A stretch of DNA of 28,807 bases from NCBI GenBank assembly GCA_964529445.1, contig CAZGWJ010000030.1, forward strand, positions 1-28,807, given 5' to 3'. Both the position numbers and the translations under genes were made by a program. This document shows, piece by piece, positions 7,553 to 14,543 of this stretch; the stretch's first letter is position 1, and every line of letters starts with the position of its first letter. The notes under the pieces are model-generated. The model was not told where the DNA came from and searched no databases. It saw only the letters and a list, made by a program, of their open reading frames with translations. This DNA is from CAZGWJ01 sp964529445. GTDB taxonomy: Bacteria; Oederibacteriota; Muellerivitia; Muellerivitales; Muellerivitaceae.

Positions 7553-8743
7553 ATGAGCATCGAGTTCAGCGACGAGAACGACGTACAGCAGTACGTCGCC
7601 CACCTGAAGGTGGTGGGCGTGGGAGGAGGGGGATGCAACGCGGTGAACCGCATGGTCACGGCCGGCGTGCAAGGCGTCGAGCTGATCGCGGCCAACACCG
7701 ATTACAAGTCCCTGAAGAAGAGCCTGGCGGCCAAGAAGCTGCAGCTGGGCAAGGAGAAGACGCGGGGCCTGGGTTCGGGCGGCGTCCCGACCGTGGGTCG
7801 CGAAGCGGCCATCGAGTCGACCGAGGACATCCAGAAGGCCCTCCAGGGGGCCGACATGGTGTTCGTGGCGGCGGGCCTGGGCGGCGGCACCGGCACCGGG
7901 AGCGCGCCGGTCGTGGCCGAGGTGGCCAAGAAGATGGGCATCCTGACCGTGGGCGTGGTGACCCGTCCCTTCGAGTTCGAGGGGCCGGTGCGCAAGTCGC
8001 AGGCGGAGGACGGGCTCAACCAGATGCTGCCGAACGTCGACGCCATCATCATCATCCCGAACGAGCGGCTCAACCTGGTGGTCGAGCAGGATACCGACTT
8101 CTTCACGGCCTTCCACAGGGCCGACGAGGTGCTCCTGCACGCTATCCAGGGCATCGCGGGCGTGATCCACTCGGAGGGGTTCATCAACCGCGACTTCGCG
8201 GACGTGAAACGCATTCTCACGGCCAAGGGCAAGGTCCTGATGGGCTCGGGCTACGGCACGGGCGATGACCGGGCCATGAAGGCCGTCAAGCAGGCGGTCA
8301 ACAGCCCGCTGCTCGAGGACGTGGATATCGCCGGGGCCACCGCCATCCTGGTGCAGGTGACCGCCGGCAGCAACTTCACGCTCAACGAGTTCAACCAGAT
8401 CTGCGGGTTCCTCCAGAAGGCCGCGCGTCCCGATGCCGAGATCGTGCCGGGCATGGTGCGCGACGAGAACCTGCACGACGGCATCCGCGTAACCATCATC
8501 GCCACCGGGTTCGCGGCCCAGTCGAAGGAAGTCAAGGTGGAGGGCATGCTGGACCTTGGGGAGTTCCTGCCGAAGTTCCAGCCGGCGAAGCCCCAGGCCC
8601 GGGCGGAGGTCGCTCCGGTCCGCATGGAGGCGGCGCCCATTCCCGCCGGCAACCACGAGGATGAGGAGATCCTGGGCGGCGGGCAGTACGAGATCCCGGC
8701 CTATCTGAGGAGGCGCCTGGCCGGCAAGCCGTCGCCGAACTAG
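7553..8743 (+). CDS. ftsZ: Cell division protein FtsZ
   Basis: 396 residues. Tubulin-like GTPase forming the Z ring. Seen: VGVGGGGCNAVNRM (21-34), AANTD (46-50), the tubulin signature GLGGGTGTGSAPV (108-120), VTRPFEFEG, the T7-loop region NRDFADVKRIL, and a conserved C-terminal peptide EIPAYLRRRL near the end, which binds FtsA and other partners. A disordered linker rich in Ala, Pro and Glu precedes that peptide. The ATG at 7553 sits behind GAGGGGGAAG (7537-7546). An upstream start at 7514 would add 13 non-conserved residues just after the repeat and is rejected. Confidence 0.98.
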   Translation: MSIEFSDENDVQQYVAHLKVVGVGGGGCNAVNRMVTAGVQGVELIAANTDYKSLKKSLAAKKLQLGKEKTRGLGSGGVPTVGREAAIESTEDIQKALQGADMVFVAAGLGGGTGTGSAPVVAEVAKKMGILTVGVVTRPFEFEGPVRKSQAEDGLNQMLPNVDAIIIIPNERLNLVVEQDTDFFTAFHRADEVLLHAIQGIAGVIHSEGFINRDFADVKRILTAKGKVLMGSGYGTGDDRAMKAVKQAVNSPLLEDVDIAGATAILVQVTAGSNFTLNEFNQICGFLQKAARPDAEIVPGMVRDENLHDGIRVTIIATGFAAQSKEVKVEGMLDLGEFLPKFQPAKPQARAEVAPVRMEAAPIPAGNHEDEEILGGGQYEIPAYLRRRLAGKPSPN

Positions 8744-8758
8744 AAGGTCCAGGACCCC

Positions 8759-10138
8759 ATGTCCCTGGATCGATGCCGCGCGATCCGTCGCGCGGTTTGT
8801 GTCCTTGCGTTGTCGACGCTCCTGGTCCTGAACGGAGAACCCCTCTCCTCCGCGATCGGGAGCGTCACGACCGCTGCCGTGGCAGGGGCCGCCGCCCACG
8901 CTTCTCCGACACCTGCGGCGTCCCCTCGGGCCACGGCAGCGGCCGTGCGTTCCGTGGAGAAGCCAGCCCGGGACGCCGTGACGGGGGCCGCCGCCCACAC
9001 CTCTCCAACACCTGCGGCGTTCCCCGCCACGTCGGTCCGGGCGGATGAGGAAGCCGTATTCACCGTTCTCTGCTACCACCAGTTCGGCGAGCAGCCTGCG
9101 ACCGGGAAAAAATCCCTCTACAAGATCTCCCGATCCGAGTTCGAGTGGCAGATGGGGTATCTCCGGGATAACGGCATCGTTCCCCTGCGACTCGATCAGG
9201 TGCAGGCCTTCCTGGACGAGGGAGCGCCCATTCCGGAACGTTCCGTCCTCATCACGTTCGACGACGGTTTCCGGAGCATCCATACCGATGCGTATCCCAT
9301 CCTGAAGCGATTCGGCTATCCGGCCGTCCTGTTCCTCTACACGGATTTCCTGGCCAGTCAGAACGCGTCCCTGCGTTATGCCGAAGTCCGGGAGATGATG
9401 GCAGGCGGGATCGCCATCGGCTCCCATGGTCACCTGCATCTGAACCTGGCCAAGGAGAGCACCCTTCTCGACCGCGGAGCGTTCCGGCGAACGGCCATCC
9501 GGGAGCTCCATGACTCGGGGCTCTTCCTCAAGGAGAAATTCGGCGTTTACCCGAGGTCGTTCGCGTACCCCTACGGCGTATATACCGGGCCGGTCATCGA
9601 GGAGGCGCGGCGCCTGGGTTACCGGATGGCCTTTTCCATCAACCCGGGTCCCAACGATCGGACGGTATCCCGCTACAAGCTGAGACGACACCTGATCACC
9701 TATTTCACGCGACGCGACCTTTTCAGGAAGATATTCGACACGAAGGTGCTTCACATGAGCCGCCTGTCGCCGCCGGATGGCGGCATCGTTCGGACGAAGA
9801 AACCGGTGCTTTCGGCGGTCATCCTGGACGATGTGGATCCCCGGTCCATCGTCCTGCAGATCGGCCAGAGAAACCTGGGTCACACATGGGATCCCGCCAC
9901 ACGCACCGTCCGGAAGGAGATGGGCTTTCCCCTCAAGAAGGGGGGGCATCAGGTGACCCTGAAGGCCAAGGACCGACAGGGCGTTTTGCGGATCTATTCC
10001 TGGTATTTCCGCGTCGAAAGGAAGGCGGGGGAAAAGGAGGACGACGCCGAAGCGCCGATCCCCTCGGATCCCGGCACCGCGGCGGAAACGACGAAAGCGG
10101 GGAAGAGGAACAAAACGACGGGAGCCGTCAAGCGATGA
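8759..10138 (+). CDS. Secreted polysaccharide deacetylase (NodB/CE4 family)
   Basis: 459 residues with an N-terminal hydrophobic segment (about 12-26) likely to be a signal peptide or anchor, then an Ala/Pro/Thr-rich linker (31-97) containing a duplicated block. The NodB domain follows: LCYHQFGE (104-111), ITFDDGF with D168-D169 (165-171), SHGHLH with the H-x3-H metal pair H223/H227, and FAYPYG (268-273). Such enzymes remove N- or O-acetyl groups from peptidoglycan or other beta-1,4 glycans; the substrate here is inferred only from the neighbouring murein genes. A C-terminal region (about 325-430) looks like a beta-sandwich (PVLSAVILDDVDPRS ... GHQVTLKAKD) and ends in a Lys/Thr-rich tail. The stop overlaps the amidase start (ATGA). 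The start follows AAGG and AGGA, neither ideally spaced. Confidence 0.9.
   Translation: MSLDRCRAIRRAVCVLALSTLLVLNGEPLSSAIGSVTTAAVAGAAAHASPTPAASPRATAAAVRSVEKPARDAVTGAAAHTSPTPAAFPATSVRADEEAVFTVLCYHQFGEQPATGKKSLYKISRSEFEWQMGYLRDNGIVPLRLDQVQAFLDEGAPIPERSVLITFDDGFRSIHTDAYPILKRFGYPAVLFLYTDFLASQNASLRYAEVREMMAGGIAIGSHGHLHLNLAKESTLLDRGAFRRTAIRELHDSGLFLKEKFGVYPRSFAYPYGVYTGPVIEEARRLGYRMAFSINPGPNDRTVSRYKLRRHLITYFTRRDLFRKIFDTKVLHMSRLSPPDGGIVRTKKPVLSAVILDDVDPRSIVLQIGQRNLGHTWDPATRTVRKEMGFPLKKGGHQVTLKAKDRQGVLRIYSWYFRVERKAGEKEDDAEAPIPSDPGTAAETTKAGKRNKTTGAVKR
8885..9024 (+). repeat. Two direct copies of a ~41-bp block in the deacetylase linker
   Basis: Bases 8885-8925 and 8984-9024 match at 37 of 41 positions and lie 99 bases (33 codons) apart, so the frame is kept. 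They encode GAAAHASPTPAASP and GAAAHTSPTPAAFP. The flanks also resemble each other weakly, suggesting an old tandem duplication that lengthened the linker between membrane or signal segment and the NodB domain. Confidence 0.8.
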
Positions 10139-11463
10139 GGACATCGGGATATCCGGGCGACAGCAGGGCGATTCGCGCGTTCCTGTTCGCGCTCCTGTTC
10201 GTCCTGGCGACGGGGGCCGTCCGGGCAGGTGATACCCTGGTCCTCAAGTATTCCTACCGCGACGAGAAGGGGCAGGCGGAGGTTTTCAAGGACCTCAAGG
10301 GCGGCCGCTATGTCTCGCTGGTGGATGTGGCCCGGTTCTATGGCATTCGCGTCTCTTTCGTTCCCGCGACGGGAAAAGTCTCGCTTTCCAAGGGCGAGCG
10401 ACAAGTCCAGTTCGCCCTGCACCAGGATTTCTTCCTCATCGGCGAGACGCGGGAGACCTGCCCCATGGAACCTGCGGAACTGGTGGCAGGACAATTGGGA
10501 CTCGCGCCCGACTCGGTCCGGGACATTCTGGGCTTCATTCTCAACCTGAACGTGCAGTACATGGTCTCGGAGAGGGTCATCGTGGCGGGGGGCGTGAACT
10601 CCGAGGATGTCCGCCGCGAGATCCTGGCCGCGCTCGAACGCGAACAGACCGCGCCCTCGACCGGCAAGAAGCCGACCGCCACTCCGGACCGCTTGGCCGG
10701 GATCCCGGCCGTCACTCCCATGCCGACGAAGCGCGTGGAAAGGGTGATCCTGCCGCCGCCGACGGGGGATCGCGTCTATCGGGTCAGGAAGATCGTCATC
10801 GACGCGGGTCATGGTGGTCGCGATGGTGGAGCGAAGGGGGCCAGCGGAAGGTTCCTGGAGAAGAACCTGACCCTGGATGTCGCCAAGCGGGTTGCGGAAT
10901 ACCTGTCCGATGAGCCGGGATTCGTCGTGCTGATGACGCGCAAGAAGGACGTCTATCTCTCGCTGAAACAGAGGACCGACTTCGCCAACAAGCACGAGGC
11001 GGACCTCTTCGTTTCCATCCATGCCAATGCGAACCGGAACCGGCATGCCACGGGATCCGAGGTCTACGTCTATTCCTCCAAGGCGTCCGACAAGGTGGCG
11101 TCCATCGCGGCCCGGTTCGAGAACGAGGACGTGAACTACATGGACTTCCTTTTGAACGATCTCTCGCATGTCGCCTACCGGCAGCGGAGCTTCGCGTTGG
11201 CCGAGGAGGTGGACAAGCGCATCCGCGACCGGATGGGCCAGAAGATCCGGCGCACCGAGCAGGCGCCGTTCTACGTGCTGGCCAGGGTCCAGATGCCCAG
11301 CATCCTCGTCGAGACGGCGTTCATCTCCAATCCCAGCGAGGAAAAGAAATTGCGGGATCCCGAGTGGCGTGCCAGGATGGCGCGGGCCATCGCGGACGGC
11401 ATCCTGGCCTATCGCGACCGGGTGGAGGATTCGCTCGACTCCCGCCGTGCCCGGAACCCTTGA
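10135..11463 (+). CDS. N-acetylmuramoyl-L-alanine amidase (Amidase_3, AmiC-like)
   Basis: 442 residues. Zinc amidase that cuts the MurNAc-L-Ala bond, usually to split septal peptidoglycan. Signal peptide 1-31 (AFLFALLFVLATGAVRA). Residues about 34-152 form a stalk-like domain resembling the copper amine oxidase N-terminal fold (LKGGRYVSLVDVARFYG, VSERVIVAGG), followed by a Pro/Thr linker. The catalytic domain (about 218-428) has all zinc and catalytic residues: H226 in VIDAGHGGRDGG, E242 in LEKNLTLDVA, H296 in VSIHANAN and E393 in LVETAFISNP. ATG 10135 overlaps the stop of the deacetylase gene (ATGA); together they form a murein-remodelling pair directly after ftsZ. Confidence 0.95.
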   Translation: MRTSGYPGDSRAIRAFLFALLFVLATGAVRAGDTLVLKYSYRDEKGQAEVFKDLKGGRYVSLVDVARFYGIRVSFVPATGKVSLSKGERQVQFALHQDFFLIGETRETCPMEPAELVAGQLGLAPDSVRDILGFILNLNVQYMVSERVIVAGGVNSEDVRREILAALEREQTAPSTGKKPTATPDRLAGIPAVTPMPTKRVERVILPPPTGDRVYRVRKIVIDAGHGGRDGGAKGASGRFLEKNLTLDVAKRVAEYLSDEPGFVVLMTRKKDVYLSLKQRTDFANKHEADLFVSIHANANRNRHATGSEVYVYSSKASDKVASIAARFENEDVNYMDFLLNDLSHVAYRQRSFALAEEVDKRIRDRMGQKIRRTEQAPFYVLARVQMPSILVETAFISNPSEEKKLRDPEWRARMARAIADGILAYRDRVEDSLDSRRARNP

Positions 11464-11465
11464 TC

Positions 11466-11548
11466 CGCAGGGGGCGCGAAGGACGCGGAGAGGACCGGGC
11501 GGATGAGGAGTCTTGGAATTCCCTGTGAACCTTGCGACCTTTCCGGCA
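11466..11548. repeat. Degenerate CGAAGGA-type repeat after the amidase gene
   Basis: CGCAGGGGGCGCGAAGGACG (from 11466), continuing CGGAGAGGA, resembles the arms of the repeats at 7413 and 26292. A weakly matching opposite arm (CCTTGCGACCTTTCCGGC) lies around 11530-11547. Complementarity is poor, so this looks like a decayed copy. It fills the 110 bases between the amidase and pgeF. Confidence 0.4.
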
Positions 11549-11573
11549 AGAAGGTCGCCCTGAGAGGTGTCCC

Positions 11574-12410
11574 TTGGTACTGGCCCTGAACGAGAAAACC
11601 CGGCGCCTCAAACGCGGAGGCGTCGCCTATTATCAGCTTCCGGATTTCGCGTCCTCCCGCGCGGTCCTTCATGCCTTCTCCACCCGGGTGGGCGGCGTGA
11701 GCCGGGGGATGTACGGAACGCTGAACCTCGGGTACAAGACCCTGGATGATCCGTTGCGCGTCCGGCAGAACCGTGATCTCTTCGCGCGGGCCATCGGGAT
11801 CCGGGTCGAGCAGTTCGTCCATGTCGAGCAGGTCCACGGGAGCGTCGTCCTGGAGGCCAAGGGGGAGGACCGGGGCAAGTGCCTGGGTCCCGGCGAATAC
11901 CTGGGTCAGGCCGATGCCCTGGTGACCCGCGCCCCCAAGGTTGCCCTCATGATCCAGGTGGCCGATTGCTTGCCGGTTCTGTTCCATGATCCGGTCAAGC
12001 GGGCCGTCGGCATCGCCCACGCCGGGTGGCGGGGAACGGTGGACCTGGTGGCGGTGAAGACGCTGATCAAGATGGAGGAGCTCTACGGAACAAAACCCTC
12101 CGACGTGAGGGTCGCGTTCGGTCCCTCGATCGGGCCCTGCTGTTACGAGGTGGGGAGCGAGGTCTCGGAAGCGTTTGCCGATTTCCCCTGGGGCCCGGAG
12201 GTTCTGAGGGAGGGTTTCGGCGGGAACAGGATGCTGGATCTGCCGGAGGCCAACGCGAGACAGCTGATCGACATCGGCGTGAAGCGGGAGGGTATCGTAC
12301 GTTCCGACCTCTGTACCATAGGGAACATCGGGGATTTCTATTCGCATCGTGCGGAAGCTGATGAAAAGCATCCCACGGGCCGCATCGCCGCCGTCATCAT
12401 GCTGGTGTAG
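11574..12410 (+). CDS. pgeF: PgeF-type purine nucleoside phosphorylase / peptidoglycan editing factor (YfiH/YlmD)
   Basis: 278 residues from TTG 11574, which has GAGAGG 6 bases upstream; an upstream TTG at 11532 lacks a ribosome-binding site. Family hallmarks: HAFSTRVGGVSRGMYGTLNL, QVHGSVV, IQVADCLPVLF, IAHAGWRGTVD and FGPSIGPCCYEVG. The metal-site residues His (VHG), Cys (ADC) and His (HAGWRG) are all present. Members were first called laccase-like; they have purine nucleoside phosphorylase activity, and in E. coli the homologue limits mis-incorporation of other amino acids at the L-Ala position of peptidoglycan precursors. The location next to division genes is common (YlmD in Firmicutes) and fits that role. 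Confidence 0.93.
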   Translation: MVLALNEKTRRLKRGGVAYYQLPDFASSRAVLHAFSTRVGGVSRGMYGTLNLGYKTLDDPLRVRQNRDLFARAIGIRVEQFVHVEQVHGSVVLEAKGEDRGKCLGPGEYLGQADALVTRAPKVALMIQVADCLPVLFHDPVKRAVGIAHAGWRGTVDLVAVKTLIKMEELYGTKPSDVRVAFGPSIGPCCYEVGSEVSEAFADFPWGPEVLREGFGGNRMLDLPEANARQLIDIGVKREGIVRSDLCTIGNIGDFYSHRAEADEKHPTGRIAAVIMLV

Positions 12411-12425
12411 TGGTCTAGTCCGAAA

Positions 12426-12965
12426 ATGGCCCTTCCTTCCACCATCTACCGCTTCAAGATCGCCTTGTCGGATTCCGACCGAGGGGTCTTCCAAAACCTC
12501 GACCTGCGCGTTCCCATGCACTCCTCCGAGGCCGGCCCCTATTTCATCACCCGCGTCCTGGCTTATCTCCTCAATTGGGAAGAGGGCATCGAGATGATGC
12601 AGGGTATCGACAGCCCTGATGATCCGGCCATCCAGGTGAAGGACCTGACGGGGAAGTACAAGCTTTGGTTGGACGTGGGGAGCCCGGCCCCCAAACGCCT
12701 CCACAAGGCGGCCAAGTTGGCCGGGAAGGTGAAGGTCTACGCCTACAAGGACCCTGGGGTGTACCTGCGGGAAATGGCCAAGGAGGATGTGCACCGCTTC
12801 TCGGAGATCGAGTTCCATTCCTTCCCGCCGGAATTCTTGAAGGACCTGGAGCGGACACTGGAACGTGATAACGCATGGGAAGTGACGGTCTCGGGCGGGA
12901 CGCTGTATATCCGCGCAGGAGACCGGGATGTCCAAGGGGAAGTGAAGACCCACACGGTTGGATAA
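12426..12965 (+). CDS. YaeQ family protein
   Basis: 179 residues. The start MALPSTIYRFKIALSDSDRG, the HSSEAGPYFITRVLAYLLN segment and KDLTGKYKLWLDVGSPAPKR match the YaeQ family pattern (E. coli: MALKATIYK..., KDLTGEIELWIELGQPDEKR). Residues E34, D93 and E/K equivalents in the LWLDVG core fit the PD-(D/E)XK nuclease-like fold assigned to the family; biochemical role is unsettled. It begins 15 bases after pgeF, probably in the same transcript. The stop is followed by a palindrome-rich gap, so this is probably the end of the long plus-strand operon. Confidence 0.85.
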   Translation: MALPSTIYRFKIALSDSDRGVFQNLDLRVPMHSSEAGPYFITRVLAYLLNWEEGIEMMQGIDSPDDPAIQVKDLTGKYKLWLDVGSPAPKRLHKAAKLAGKVKVYAYKDPGVYLREMAKEDVHRFSEIEFHSFPPEFLKDLERTLERDNAWEVTVSGGTLYIRAGDRDVQGEVKTHTVG

Positions 12966-12992
12966 AACGGATTAACTCCCCTCTCCCTTTGT

Positions 12993-13016
12993 CCCTCCCC
13001 CGCTAGCGGGGGAGGG
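12993..13016. repeat. Perfect 24-bp palindrome CCCTCCCCCGCT/AGCGGGGGAGGG
   Basis: Two 12-base arms with no loop. The flanking bases are rich in CTCTCCC / GGGAGAG, so the structure could extend imperfectly. It follows the end of the pgeF-yaeQ transcript but has no T tract (GAGAGTATTTGTG follows), so a terminator role is possible but not shown. The sequence type is a common GC-rich intergenic palindrome. Confidence 0.8.
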
Positions 13017-13029
13017 AGAGTATTTGTGT

Positions 13030-13076
13030 TTCCCTCGCCCGCTTGCCCCCCGCTCGGGGGATGCAAACACGGGAGA
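13030..13076. repeat. Imperfect inverted repeat with an inner CCCCCGCTCGGGGG hairpin
   Basis: The outer arms TCCCTCGCCCGCTTGC and GCAAACACGGGAGAGG are roughly complementary, and between them CCCCCGCTCGGGGG forms a 5-bp GC stem with a 4-base loop. It lies 14 bases after the perfect palindrome, suggesting a nested or tandem insertion of related repeats. Confidence 0.5.
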
Positions 13077-13193
13077 GGCTGTTGGGAGGTCTGCGGTGGG
13101 CGACCGTAGGGAGTCGAATCCGGTGAGGGGCCGTGATGTTTGTTCGGTATATTCCTCCCATTTTGATGATGGCTGTCCTATAAAATATCCCTC

Positions 13194-14543
13194 ATGTGTT
13201 GGATATTTCCTATTCTTCTGACCCTCCTGGCGGTCTCAGGATCTGTCGCGGCTGCGCCAACGCCATCCCTGTTGATGCACCCGACACCCACCGTCCACGT
13301 GGATGCGGGACGCAAGAGCGCCGTTCGGGATGCGGCCTACCTGGCCTCCGGGTCCGGTTTCTACCATGCCCTGATCGGTAAGAGGTTTCCCTTTGCGGAG
13401 GGCATTCGATCGGAGGGGCCCTTCGTCCTGCCCGTGGACTGGGACGTCGCCGCGAGGGACAATCCGGACCGGATGCCCTTTCAGGATTGGACTCTTTTGG
13501 ACTACGGCGGAGCCCGGGCGGAAGTGGCCGTCTTCGCGGCGCGGCATGTCCGGGGCATCGAGACCCTGTACGACCGGTATTTCAAGAACGTTGCGGCTTG
13601 TGACCACCTTTCCCCGAGCCAGAAACGCAAGATTGCCGGGAACGCGCGGACGATCCGCGGGCGCTCCACCGTTTTCATCGTGAGCTTCCGTGAATCCGAG
13701 TCCCAACTCGTCTATTATCCCGGGCGGATCCTTTTCCGTGGCGGGACCGACCATCGAATGGGCGATTGGGTCCCGGGAACGCCGGACGACATTCGATCAG
13801 GCAAGCGGACCGACTACCAGAAGATCGCTTCTTCCAGAGGCCTGATGGCGATCCTGAACGGGACCTTCGACCGTTCCGACAACGAGGGGGAATGGCTGGG
13901 AGACCGCTTCGCCCGGGGCGGCTTCGGATACGATTTCCGCGTGTACGAAGAACCCTCTCCCGAGATGGGCACGGTGGCGGTCTACGAGGACGGGGAGGTG
14001 CATTTGTCCACCCGTAATCGCTTGCCGGATCCGGCGAGGATCCGCTCTTTCGTCCAGAACCGCTTCATGGTCGTGGAGGAAGGGGTGGCCGGCTCGGATG
14101 CCCGATCGAGGAAATTCGTGCGATTCCATGACAACTTCGCTCGGGCCTACCTGTTCCGGGACGGGTTGGGGCATTTCGGATACCTGTGGACGATGTACCT
14201 GCCGCAGGACGTGATGGCCGATCTGGCGATGCAACTCGGGATCCGCGACCTGATCCTGACCGATATCCATTCCACCATCAGTTGCGCGCTTTCGGACCCC
14301 CGGCATCCCCTCTCCTTCACGGATGACCGGGACTACGAGCGGAAGTCCATCGATTTCGTGCCCGTTTTCGGCGATTACTCGCCCATCTTCAAGCCCGTGA
14401 TCGGACTTGCCCGCATGGTGCGCAAGAATATCCAGAGCCCCTATGTCTACGAGGCCTTCAACGGCGCCTGGGACGACTTCTTCGCCGTGTTCAAGAGGGA
14501 TTCGCCCGAGGCCCTGCGCATGCGGGCGAGGAGGAATCGATGA
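13194..14543 (+). CDS. Secreted protein of unknown function (possibly phosphodiester glycosidase-like)
   Basis: 449 residues. An N-terminal hydrophobic segment ending in SGSVAAAPTPS (about 4-23) looks like a signal peptide, though without a basic start. ATG 13194 is the first start after an in-frame stop; the ribosome-binding site is weak. No family is firmly recognised. The order MAILNGTFD, then TVAVYEDGEVHL, then IRSFVQNRFMVVEEG, then LGIRDLILTDIHST is reminiscent of the NAGPA/phosphodiester glycosidase (DUF2233) layout (NGGxF, DG, a late 'NLDGGGS' turn), but key residues differ, so this is a guess. Its stop overlaps the start of the GH127-like gene (ATGA), implying coupled expression and a related extracytoplasmic role. 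Confidence 0.8.
   Translation: MCWIFPILLTLLAVSGSVAAAPTPSLLMHPTPTVHVDAGRKSAVRDAAYLASGSGFYHALIGKRFPFAEGIRSEGPFVLPVDWDVAARDNPDRMPFQDWTLLDYGGARAEVAVFAARHVRGIETLYDRYFKNVAACDHLSPSQKRKIAGNARTIRGRSTVFIVSFRESESQLVYYPGRILFRGGTDHRMGDWVPGTPDDIRSGKRTDYQKIASSRGLMAILNGTFDRSDNEGEWLGDRFARGGFGYDFRVYEEPSPEMGTVAVYEDGEVHLSTRNRLPDPARIRSFVQNRFMVVEEGVAGSDARSRKFVRFHDNFARAYLFRDGLGHFGYLWTMYLPQDVMADLAMQLGIRDLILTDIHSTISCALSDPRHPLSFTDDRDYERKSIDFVPVFGDYSPIFKPVIGLARMVRKNIQSPYVYEAFNGAWDDFFAVFKRDSPEALRMRARRNR

Larger units (their letters stand above)
12966..13193. other. 228-base gene-free gap with composite palindromes
   Basis: No convincing ORF or RNA gene. It holds a perfect palindrome at 12993-13016 and a second imperfect structure at 13030-13076 (listed separately), then an ordinary stretch, then an AT-richer end with TATAAAAT at about 13179-13186 just before the next start; no matching -35 element was seen. 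Confidence 0.6.

Noticed and set aside
7394..10144. A 916-codon minus-strand open frame across ftsZ and the deacetylase gene
   Set aside because: Antisense to ftsZ and the deacetylase, whose catalytic motifs are unambiguous.
13078..13132. A tRNA-like stretch (GAGTCGAATCCGGTG)
   Set aside because: Resembles a T-arm by a few bases only; no acceptor stem, anticodon arm or D-arm could be found around it.
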